DNA of 12,132 nucleotides from Thiobacillus sp. UBA6205 (GTDB taxonomy: Bacteria; Pseudomonadota; Gammaproteobacteria; Burkholderiales; Thiobacillaceae). Shown one piece after another: positions 6,561 to 12,132 of this stretch (positions within the stretch are counted from its first letter, which is position 1; each line of letters begins with the position of its first letter). The stretch is taken from NCBI GenBank assembly GCA_002421825.1, contig DISR01000060.1, positions 1,830 to 13,961 of the forward strand, written 5' to 3'. Both the position numbers and the translations under genes were made by a program. The notes beneath the pieces were generated by a model. It saw only the letters and a program-made list of their open reading frames with translations. It was not told where the DNA came from and made no database searches.

Positions 6561-8585
6561 CTATCCGGCAAAAAGTTTCGCCCGCTCGCCCAGCCAGCGT
6601 TCCAGGTGGGCAGCAACGGCCTCCGGATGGCGTTCGATCAACTGTGGGGCCAGCCTTGCCGCGCGCTCCAACAGGTCATGGTCGCGCTCCGGATTGGCAA
6701 AGCGCAACATCGGCGCACCGCTCTGGCGTGCGCCCAGAAGCTCGCCCGGCCCGCGCAGGAGCAAGTCCTGCCGGGCGATCTCAAAGCCATCGGCAGACTC
6801 GTAAATGACCTTCAGTCTGGTGCGTGCGTCCCCGGACAGCGGATTCTGGTAAAACAGGATGCACACCGATTCGCGTGCGCCGCGGCCCACGCGCCCACGC
6901 AGCTGGTGGAGCTGCGACAGGCCGAATCGCTCGGCATGCTCGATGATCATGAGCGAAGCGTTTGGCACGTCGACGCCGACCTCGATGACGGTGGTGGAAA
7001 CCAGAAGCTGAATCTGGCTGGCCAGGAAGGCCGCCATGGCCGCCTGCTTTTCTGCCGGCTTCATGCGGCCGTGCACCAGGCCGACTTTCAGCTCCGGCAA
7101 CTGCGCCTGCAGCATGGCATGGGTGTCGAGCACGGTCTGCAAATCGACTTTCTCCGATTCCTCGATCAGGGGGCACACCCAGTAGACCTGCCCGCCCTCG
7201 TGGCAAACCGCGCGCACGCGCTGCAGAATTTCGTCGCGCCGCGTGTCCGCGACCAGCTTGGTGGTGACCGGCCTGCGCCCGGGCGGCAGCTCGCTGATGG
7301 TCGACACGTCCAGGTCGGCGAAATAGCTCATGGCCAGGGTGCGCGGAATCGGCGTGGCGGACAGCATGAGCTGGTGCGGCTCCATGCCTTTTTCGCTGAG
7401 TGCGAGGCGTTGTTTCACGCCGAAGCGGTGCTGTTCGTCGACGATGGCCAGGCCGAGGCTGTGAAATTTCACGCCTTTCTGGAACAGGGCATGGGTGCCG
7501 ACAGCCGCCCGCGCCTCGCCGCTCTCGATGCGGGCAAGCGCCTGCTTCTTCTGCGCCGGCGTCAGCGCAGAAGCCAGCCAGGCCAGTTCAATGCCGAGCG
7601 GTTCGAACCAGCCCTTGAGTTTCTGCAAATGCTGCTCCGCGAGGATTTCGGTCGGCGCCATGATGGCGGCCTGCATGCCGCTCTCGATCGCCTGCAGACA
7701 GGCCAGCGCGGCAACGACGGTCTTGCCGCTGCCGACGTCGCCCTGCAGCAGGCGCCGCATGGGCCGGGCATCATCGAGGTCCTTGCTGATTTCCTGCCAG
7801 GATTTTTCCTGGGCGGCGGTCAGTTTGAACGGCAACGCGGCAAGCAAATCGTGGACGAGCTTGCCGGGCTTTAGCGGCCTGGCATGCTTTTGCGCCCGCG
7901 CCTTGCGCGCCAGCCGCAGCGAAAATTGCTGGGCCAGCAGTTCATCAAACGCCAGCCGCCGCAAAGCCGGGTGTTCGCCCGGTTCCAGGCGCTCCAGGGG
8001 CATGCCGGGCGCGGGATAATGCAACTGATGCAGCGATTCGGCGAAGCCGGGCATATTCATGCCTGCATAGGTTTCTCCGGGCAGGGTTTCCGCGAGATCC
8101 GCCGCCTGCATTGCCTTGTCGATTAGCTTGCGCAGGCTGGCCTGGGATAGCCCCGCCGTGGCGGGATAGACCGGGGTCAGCCGCTCCGGCAAAGGCGTGT
8201 CCGGCTGAATCGGCTGGCAGCGAGGATGCACCATCTCCAGCCCGAAAAAACCGCCGCGCGCCTCCCCGACGATGCGCAACAGGCGGCCGGGCTGCAGTTG
8301 CTGCACCTGGCTCGGATAGAAATTCAAAAAACGGACGACCAGTTCGCCGCTGCCATCCGCAATGGTCGCCACCAGCTGGCGACGCGGACGGTACAGCACT
8401 TCGGCATCGAGCACCTTGGCCTGCACGACTGCCACCTGCCCGGGAAGCAGGTCGCGGATGGGGGTAATGCGGGTTTCGTCCTCCCAGCGCAGCGGCAGGT
8501 GCAGCGCCAGGTCGGCGTCGCTATGGAGCCCCAGTTTCTCGAGCCTGGCTTTTACCGCAGGCGAAACAGGGAACGAGAACCCCAC
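6561..8585 (-). CDS. recG: ATP-dependent DNA helicase RecG
   Basis: The product is 674 residues. It remodels stalled replication forks and Holliday junctions, driving fork reversal with ATP. An N-terminal wedge/OB-fold domain covers about 50-150 (VAVVQAKVLD, LVVRFLNFYPSQ). The SF2 helicase core follows: Walker A GDVGSGKT at 282-289, DEQH box at 383-386, SATPIPRTLA at 409-418, TTVIEVGVDVP at 531-541 and the QLRGRVGRG arginine-finger motif at 561-569. The family tail (RGPGELLGARQSG) is at 611-623. The start is GTG at 8585, two bases after the ridA stop, where VSPAVKARLEKLGL matches the expected N-terminus. Any earlier start would overlap ridA. Length is slightly short of E. coli RecG (693) but no motif is missing. 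Confidence 0.97.
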   Translation of the reverse strand: MGFSFPVSPAVKARLEKLGLHSDADLALHLPLRWEDETRITPIRDLLPGQVAVVQAKVLDAEVLYRPRRQLVATIADGSGELVVRFLNFYPSQVQQLQPGRLLRIVGEARGGFFGLEMVHPRCQPIQPDTPLPERLTPVYPATAGLSQASLRKLIDKAMQAADLAETLPGETYAGMNMPGFAESLHQLHYPAPGMPLERLEPGEHPALRRLAFDELLAQQFSLRLARKARAQKHARPLKPGKLVHDLLAALPFKLTAAQEKSWQEISKDLDDARPMRRLLQGDVGSGKTVVAALACLQAIESGMQAAIMAPTEILAEQHLQKLKGWFEPLGIELAWLASALTPAQKKQALARIESGEARAAVGTHALFQKGVKFHSLGLAIVDEQHRFGVKQRLALSEKGMEPHQLMLSATPIPRTLAMSYFADLDVSTISELPPGRRPVTTKLVADTRRDEILQRVRAVCHEGGQVYWVCPLIEESEKVDLQTVLDTHAMLQAQLPELKVGLVHGRMKPAEKQAAMAAFLASQIQLLVSTTVIEVGVDVPNASLMIIEHAERFGLSQLHQLRGRVGRGARESVCILFYQNPLSGDARTRLKVIYESADGFEIARQDLLLRGPGELLGARQSGAPMLRFANPERDHDLLERAARLAPQLIERHPEAVAAHLERWLGERAKLFAG

Positions 8586-8587
8586 CG

Positions 8588-8962
8588 TTACAGAACAAGC
8601 ACGCCGTCAGCCTCGACCAGCGCCCCACGCGGCAGGCTGGCCACGCCCACGGCAGCGCGTGCCGGGTAAGGCTGCTGGAAATACTGGCCCATGATCTCGT
8701 TGACCTTGGCGAAATTGCCAAGGTCGGTGAGGTAGACACTGAGCTTGACGATGTCCGAAAGCTTTCCGCCGGCTGCTTCGCACACCGCCGCAAGGTTCTT
8801 GAACACCTGATGGATTTGCGCCTCGATGCCGTCGGCCAGCTGCATGGAGGCGGGGTCGAGCCCGATCTGCCCGGAAAGATAGACGGTGCCGTCGACCTTC
8901 ACGGCCTGGGAATAGGTGCCGATGGCGGCGGGGGCATTGGGAGTGGAGATGATGATTTTCAT
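8588..8962 (-). CDS. ridA: RidA family 2-iminobutanoate/2-iminopropanoate deaminase
   Basis: This 124-residue protein is of normal RidA length and forms trimers in the cytosol. It hydrolyses reactive enamine/imine intermediates released by PLP enzymes such as threonine dehydratase, protecting other PLP enzymes. The N-terminus TPNAPAAIGTYSQAV has Tyr17. SGQIGLDP is at 30-37. The key PARAAVGVASLP (100-111) holds Arg102, which binds the substrate carboxylate, and Glu117 lies near the C-terminus in LVEADG. With the Arg present this is the active RidA subfamily. ATG at 8962 is the only good start, but the leader before it is C-rich with no Shine-Dalgarno sequence. recG follows after two bases. In E. 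coli the equivalent place between spoT and recG is taken by trmH. Confidence 0.93.
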   Translation of the reverse strand: MKIIISTPNAPAAIGTYSQAVKVDGTVYLSGQIGLDPASMQLADGIEAQIHQVFKNLAAVCEAAGGKLSDIVKLSVYLTDLGNFAKVNEIMGQYFQQPYPARAAVGVASLPRGALVEADGVLVL

Positions 8963-8976
8963 GATGGGGGTTGGGG

Positions 8977-9058
8977 GCCAGGAATCAGGGGATAGGGTTT
9001 TGCAGCCATGCTATTTTACAAAGCGCGAAGCACATCCCCTATCCCCCTGATTCCTGGC
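8977..9058. repeat. Inverted repeat filling the spoT-ridA gap
   Basis: The left arm 8977-8997 (starting GCCAGGAATCAGGGGATAGG) is the reverse complement of the right arm 9036-9058 except for one extra G. The spacer is 38 bases. The right arm ends within the first base of the spoT stop codon complement (9058-9060), so the structure starts immediately after translation of spoT ends. The RNA hairpin on the - strand would be about 21 base pairs. It may terminate spoT transcription, protect its 3' end, or be a dispersed repeat unit. There is no T-run after it. Confidence 0.85.
9013..9018 (-). promoter_or_regulatory. Candidate -10 box for ridA in the repeat spacer
   Basis: The - strand reads TGTAAAATAG; TAAAAT matches five of six bases of TATAAT. 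It lies in the single-stranded spacer of the inverted repeat, about 50 bases before the ridA ATG. No good -35 is seen, because the expected position falls in the G-rich arm, so support is weak. Confidence 0.25.
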
Positions 9059-11271
9059 TATTGCGACTGGGCGCGGCCCTCGCGCCGGCCCTTCATGCGG
9101 AATATCCTCACCACGTCCGGCAGTTGCCTGAGCGCGCGCATGATGCGCGCAAGGTGCATGCGGTCCTCCACCTTCAGCGTGAAGTAGAGTACGGTGTATG
9201 GGCTGCCGTCCTCTTCTTCCATGGCGACATTGCCGATGTTGGAGCCCTGCTCGGAAATGGCAGCGGCGACGCGCGCCAGCACACCGCGCTGGTTGGCCAC
9301 CACCAGCTTGATCGAAACGTCGAACAGGCTGCCGGACGCGGCCTGCCATTCCACGTCCAGCCATTTGTCCGGGTCGGAACGGAAATTGTGGATGGCCGGA
9401 CAGTCGTGGGTGTGGATGATGAGGCCGCGATCCTTGTGGATGAAGCCCAGGATCGGGTCGCCCGGAATGGGATGGCAGCAGGACGCCAGCTCCACCGGCA
9501 CGCCCTCGGTGCCGCGTATGGTGACCGTCATCGGGTGCGGCGCGTGCCCGGTTTCGTCGCCCATGAGGTGCAGCAACTGGTGCGCCACCACCATGGCCGG
9601 CTTGCGGCCGAGGCCGATTTCCGCATACAGCTCCTCGGCGGATTTGCTGTTGGTTTCGCGCAGCAGCTTTTGCAGCAGGATCGGCGAGGGCGCGGGCGCC
9701 TCCGGGTTGAGCGCCTTGATGGCATTCTCCAGCAGGCTCTGTCCGAGCTGCGCGGACTCCTCCGCCTTGGCCGTGCGCATGAACTGGCGGATGTGCGAAC
9801 GCGCCTTGCCGGTGACGGCGAAGTTGAGCCATGCCGCATTGGGCGCAGCATTGGTCGCGGTGATGATCTCGACATGGTCCCCATTGCGCAGTTCGGTGCG
9901 CAGCGGCATCAGTTCGTGGTTGATTTTCACCGCCACGCAGTGGTGGCCGACATCGGTGTGCACCCCGAAGGCAAAATCCACCGCGGTCGCGCCGCGCGGC
10001 AGCGCCATGATCTTGCCCTTGGGCGTGAACACATAGACATCGTCCGGAAAGAGGTCGACCTTCACATGCTCGAGAAACTCGGGCGAATCCTTGTTGTCGG
10101 CCTGGATGTCCAGCAGCGACTGCAGCCAGCGGTGGGTGCGCTGCTGCACGTCCGACAACGCCGCGTCGGAACTCTTGTACATCCAGTGCGAGGCCACGCC
10201 GGTTTCGGCGAAGCGGTGCATGTCCTGGGTGCGGATCTGGATCTCGATCGGCGTGCCCTGCGGCCCGAACAGGATGGAGTGCAGCGACTGATAGCCGTTG
10301 GCCTTGGGAATGGCGATGTAGTCCTTGAACTTGCCCGGAATCGGCTTGTAAAGCCCGTGCAGCACGCCCAGCGCCAGGTAGCAGGAAGGGGTGTCCTTCA
10401 CCACCACGCGAAAGCCGTAGATGTCGAACACCTCGGTAAAGCCGAGGTTCTTTTCCTGCATCTTCTTGTAGATGCTGTAGAGGTGCTTCTCACGACCGGT
10501 GACCGTGGCTTCCACGCCGGCCTGGCCGAGCTTCTCCTGGATGGTCTCGCGAATCTTCTCCACCAGTTCGCGGCGGTTGCCTCGCGCCGCCTTCACCGCC
10601 TTCATCACCACGCGGTGGCGGGTGGGATAAAGGTAGCGGAAGCCGAGGTCGTCGAGTTCCTGGTACACGGTATGCAGCCCAAGGCGGTTGGCGATGGGCG
10701 CATAGATTTCCAGGGTCTCGGCAGCGATGCGCTTGCGCTTTTCCGGCGGCAGGTCGCCCAATGTGCGCATGTTGTGCAGGCGGTCGGCCAGCTTGATCAG
10801 GATAACGCGCACGTCGCGCGCCATCGCCAGCAGCATCTTGCGGAAATTCTCCGCCTGCGCGTGCTCCTCGCTGGCAAACGACAGCTTGTCCAGCTTGGAC
10901 ACGCCCTCGACCAGATGCGCAACCGCCTTTCCGAAGCGCAACTGGATGTCCTCGGCGGTGGCGGCGGTATCCTCGACCACGTCGTGCAGCAGGGCGGCCG
11001 CCAGCGCCTGGGCATCCAGGTGCCAGCCGGCCAGAATGCCCGCCACGGCAAGCGGGTGGGAAATATAGGGCTCTCCGCTTTTGCGGAACTGCCCGGCATG
11101 GGCATCACGGCTGACATAGAAGGCATCCCGCACCAGCTCGATGTCGGCCGGCGGAAGATAGGTCAGCTGCGGAGCAAGTGCGGAAAAGTCAGCCGATACG
11201 CTGGTGCCGGCTGAAGGGTGAAGCGCGTTGAGCGACGGCGGACTAGGCCTTGCCCCGGTTGAGGATTTCAA
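9058..11271 (-). CDS. spoT: Bifunctional (p)ppGpp synthetase/hydrolase, RelA/SpoT family
   Basis: The product is 737 residues with the full long-RSH layout. The HD hydrolase is N-terminal (HDVVED 96-101, LADRLHNMRTL 161-171). The synthetase follows: KFKDYIAIPKANGYQSLHS at 314-332 and EIQIRT from Glu343. The basic KFKD, rather than an acidic ExDD, marks a bifunctional enzyme. A TGS domain begins near 412, a Cys/His region contains CCHPIPGD (598-605), and an ACT domain covers about 650-728. It makes and degrades (p)ppGpp in the stringent response. No ATG or GTG lies before the conserved N-terminus. TTG at 11271 is chosen because AAGG lies six bases upstream; TTG at 11292 (744 residues) is the alternative. 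The start overlaps rpoZ by 29 bases, suggesting coupling. spoT is used by homology; rel is equally fair. Confidence 0.95.
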   Translation of the reverse strand: MKSSTGARPSPPSLNALHPSAGTSVSADFSALAPQLTYLPPADIELVRDAFYVSRDAHAGQFRKSGEPYISHPLAVAGILAGWHLDAQALAAALLHDVVEDTAATAEDIQLRFGKAVAHLVEGVSKLDKLSFASEEHAQAENFRKMLLAMARDVRVILIKLADRLHNMRTLGDLPPEKRKRIAAETLEIYAPIANRLGLHTVYQELDDLGFRYLYPTRHRVVMKAVKAARGNRRELVEKIRETIQEKLGQAGVEATVTGREKHLYSIYKKMQEKNLGFTEVFDIYGFRVVVKDTPSCYLALGVLHGLYKPIPGKFKDYIAIPKANGYQSLHSILFGPQGTPIEIQIRTQDMHRFAETGVASHWMYKSSDAALSDVQQRTHRWLQSLLDIQADNKDSPEFLEHVKVDLFPDDVYVFTPKGKIMALPRGATAVDFAFGVHTDVGHHCVAVKINHELMPLRTELRNGDHVEIITATNAAPNAAWLNFAVTGKARSHIRQFMRTAKAEESAQLGQSLLENAIKALNPEAPAPSPILLQKLLRETNSKSAEELYAEIGLGRKPAMVVAHQLLHLMGDETGHAPHPMTVTIRGTEGVPVELASCCHPIPGDPILGFIHKDRGLIIHTHDCPAIHNFRSDPDKWLDVEWQAASGSLFDVSIKLVVANQRGVLARVAAAISEQGSNIGNVAMEEEDGSPYTVLYFTLKVEDRMHLARIMRALRQLPDVVRIFRMKGRREGRAQSQ

Positions 11272-11446
11272 GTCCCACCTTGCCGGCTGCAATTTCGCGC
11301 AATGCGGTGACCGTCGGCTTGTCGCGGCTCTCGACCATGGGCTGCGAGCCTTGCGCCAGCTGTCGTGAGCGATAGGTTGCCGCCAGTGTCAATTCAAAGC
11401 GATTTCCGATCCTGGCCATACAGTCATCAACGGTAATGCGTGCCAC
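11243..11446 (-). CDS. rpoZ: RNA polymerase omega subunit
   Basis: The product is 67 residues. Omega binds beta' and helps assemble RNA polymerase; in E. coli it also forms part of one ppGpp site. The sequence MARITVDDCMARIGNRFELTL is followed by AATYRSRQL and KPTVTALREIAAGK (43-56), the two conserved blocks of the family. It lacks the acidic C-terminal tail of E. coli omega (91 residues). GTG at 11446 is taken as the start: AAGGAG lies exactly six bases upstream, and the product then begins MARITV as the family does. The TTG two codons earlier abuts that ribosome binding site and is unlikely. The gene begins two bases after the gmk stop, and its end overlaps the spoT start. Confidence 0.95.
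   Translation of the reverse strand: MARITVDDCMARIGNRFELTLAATYRSRQLAQGSQPMVESRDKPTVTALREIAAGKVGLEILNRGKA
11278..11281 (-). promoter_or_regulatory. Ribosome binding site deciding the spoT start
   Basis: AAGG on the - strand sits six bases before the TTG at 11271-11269. The other possible start, TTG at 11292, has no purine-rich stretch in front of it. The site lies inside the last codons of rpoZ. Confidence 0.55.
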
Positions 11447-11448
11447 GT

Positions 11449-12078
11449 TCAACTCCTTGGTTCATCCCTGCCGAAGCGCCCGAACAACGATGCAAGATTT
11501 CGTGTCTGCCGGTTGGCGGTCAGGCGCGACGCCCTCACCACCGCCATGAAGTCCAGCAGGGCCTGGTCAAAGTCATCGTTGACAATTATATATTCGAACT
11601 CGGCGGCATGGCTGATATCGTCGCGTGCGGCGGCCATGCGCTTTTCGATGACCTCCGGGCTGTCCTGGCCGCGGCCGGACAGGCGCTGGCGCAGGGCCTC
11701 GATCGAGGGCGGCAGGATGAACAGGGTCACCGCATCGGGGAAATGCCTCTTGACCTGGGCCGCGCCCTGCCAGTCGATTTCCAGCAGAATGTCGCGGCCG
11801 GCCGCAATTTCTCCGGAAATCCATGCCTGCGAAGTGCCATAGTAGTTGCCGTACACTTCTGCGCTTTCCAGGAACTCGCCGCGCGCGGCCATCTGCCGGA
11901 ACTCGTCGACGCTGATGAAGCGGTAGTCTACGCCGTCAGTTTCGCCGGGACGCGACGCCCGCGTGGTATAGGAAACGGACAGGCGGATGGCCTGATCCTT
12001 CAGCAGCAACGCCTTCACCAGGCTGGTTTTGCCCGCGCCGGAGGGCGCGGCCACGACGTACAAGACCCCTTGGCTCAT
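11449..12078 (-). CDS. gmk: Guanylate kinase
   Basis: The product is 209 residues, typical for Gmk, which phosphorylates GMP to GDP with ATP in the cytosol. It therefore feeds GTP and the precursors of (p)ppGpp. The P-loop PSGAGKT is at 12-18. The GMP-binding segment SYTTRASRPGETDGVDYRF is at 36-54, with ESAEVYGNYYGT at 71-82. The core strand DILLEIDWQGA is at 96-106, and the lid arginines (RQRLSGRGQDS) are near 130-140. ATG at 12078 follows GAG with a six-base gap. The start is three bases after the upstream yicC-type stop, and its end contains the rpoZ ribosome binding site. The order gmk-rpoZ-spoT is shared with E. coli. Confidence 0.97.
   Translation of the reverse strand: MSQGVLYVVAAPSGAGKTSLVKALLLKDQAIRLSVSYTTRASRPGETDGVDYRFISVDEFRQMAARGEFLESAEVYGNYYGTSQAWISGEIAAGRDILLEIDWQGAAQVKRHFPDAVTLFILPPSIEALRQRLSGRGQDSPEVIEKRMAAARDDISHAAEFEYIIVNDDFDQALLDFMAVVRASRLTANRQTRNLASLFGRFGRDEPRS
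11453..11458 (-). promoter_or_regulatory. Ribosome binding site of rpoZ inside gmk
   Basis: A perfect AAGGAG on the - strand lies six bases from GTG 11446, within the last sense codons of gmk. It settles the GTG start over the TTG at 11452, which touches the motif with no spacing. It also implies that ribosomes finishing gmk sit on the rpoZ initiation site. Confidence 0.8.
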
Positions 12079-12081
12079 GGT

Positions 12082-12132
12082 TTACTCGATATTCTGTATC
12101 TGTTCGCGCATCTGTTCGATCAACACCTTGAG
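12082..12132 (-). CDS. yicC: YicC/YloC family protein, 3' end (partial at window end)
   Basis: Sixteen residues, LKVLIEQMREQIQNIE, then TAA at 12084-12082, run off the right edge of the window. The ending LIEQMREQ(V/I)QNIE is the conserved C-terminus of the YicC-like family. Its members have been characterised as endoribonucleases, and they commonly lie just upstream of gmk, as here. The stop is three bases before the gmk ATG, so the two are probably one transcript. Identification rests on the short tail plus context. Confidence 0.82.
   Translation of the reverse strand, partial: LKVLIEQMREQIQNIE

Noticed and set aside
6435..7874. Long + strand open frame (about 479 codons) opposite recG
   Set aside because: It lies over the recG helicase core and parts of ubiC. 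It has no ribosome binding site and no family pattern; it is a shadow frame.
8971..11214. Very long + strand open frame (about 747 codons) opposite spoT
   Set aside because: It is antisense to a gene with every RSH motif. The translation is rich in His, Arg, Gly and Leu with no recognisable domain, as expected from the reverse complement of GC-rich codons.
11447..11452. TTG start for rpoZ at 11452
   Set aside because: It directly abuts AAGGAG with no spacing. GTG at 11446 has ideal spacing and gives the family N-terminus MARITV.
1..12132. Mobile element, defence island, prophage or novel biosynthetic cluster
   Set aside because: All complete genes but the PilZ-like and SPOR-like ones belong to standard housekeeping families in a conserved order, with even codon use. 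No transposase, integrase or tRNA boundary is seen.

Overview
The window looks like housekeeping chromosome from a GC-rich betaproteobacterium, probably of the Nitrosomonadales/Sulfuricella-Gallionella type. This is inferred from three things: the neighbourhood yicC-gmk-rpoZ-spoT-ridA-recG-ubiC-ubiA, separate adjacent birA and coaX genes (fused in Neisseria), and a large cytosolic protein with a PilZ-like C-terminus. I cannot name the genus. I see no insertion sequence, phage gene, tRNA, rRNA, CRISPR array, toxin-antitoxin pair or defence system, and nothing I would call a previously undescribed multi-gene system. The least explained parts are the PilZ-like protein and two intergenic inverted repeats.

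Layout. Positions 1-96 hold the 3' end of an unidentified + strand gene. Positions 123-1805 (+) encode a 560-residue protein with a C-terminal atypical PilZ (c-di-GMP-binding type) domain. Its stop codon overlaps the stop of a convergent serine esterase (1802-2443, -). A short divergent gap leads to a + strand operon of birA (biotin-protein ligase/repressor), coaX (type III pantothenate kinase) and a membrane-anchored SPOR-like protein. These three genes are joined by two 4-base ATGA overlaps. The operon ends in a convergent gap (4922-5070) dominated by a large imperfect inverted repeat made of ACGGGG-type units.

Everything from 5071 to the right end is on the - strand. In transcription order it reads yicC (3' end only), gmk, rpoZ, spoT, ridA, recG, ubiC, ubiA. 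The first four are tightly coupled: the rpoZ ribosome binding site lies inside the end of gmk, and the spoT start lies inside the end of rpoZ. A second inverted repeat begins at the spoT stop codon and fills the spoT-ridA gap. ridA and recG are 2 bases apart, and ubiC and ubiA are 1 base apart.

How the genes work together. gmk (GMP to GDP), rpoZ (omega subunit, part of a ppGpp site on RNA polymerase in E. coli) and spoT (ppGpp synthesis and hydrolysis) form a guanine-nucleotide/stringent-response group. UbiC and UbiA carry out the first two committed steps of ubiquinone synthesis from chorismate. BirA and CoaX serve the biotin and coenzyme A needs of carboxylation and acyl metabolism. RecG handles stalled replication forks, and RidA removes reactive enamine/imine intermediates.
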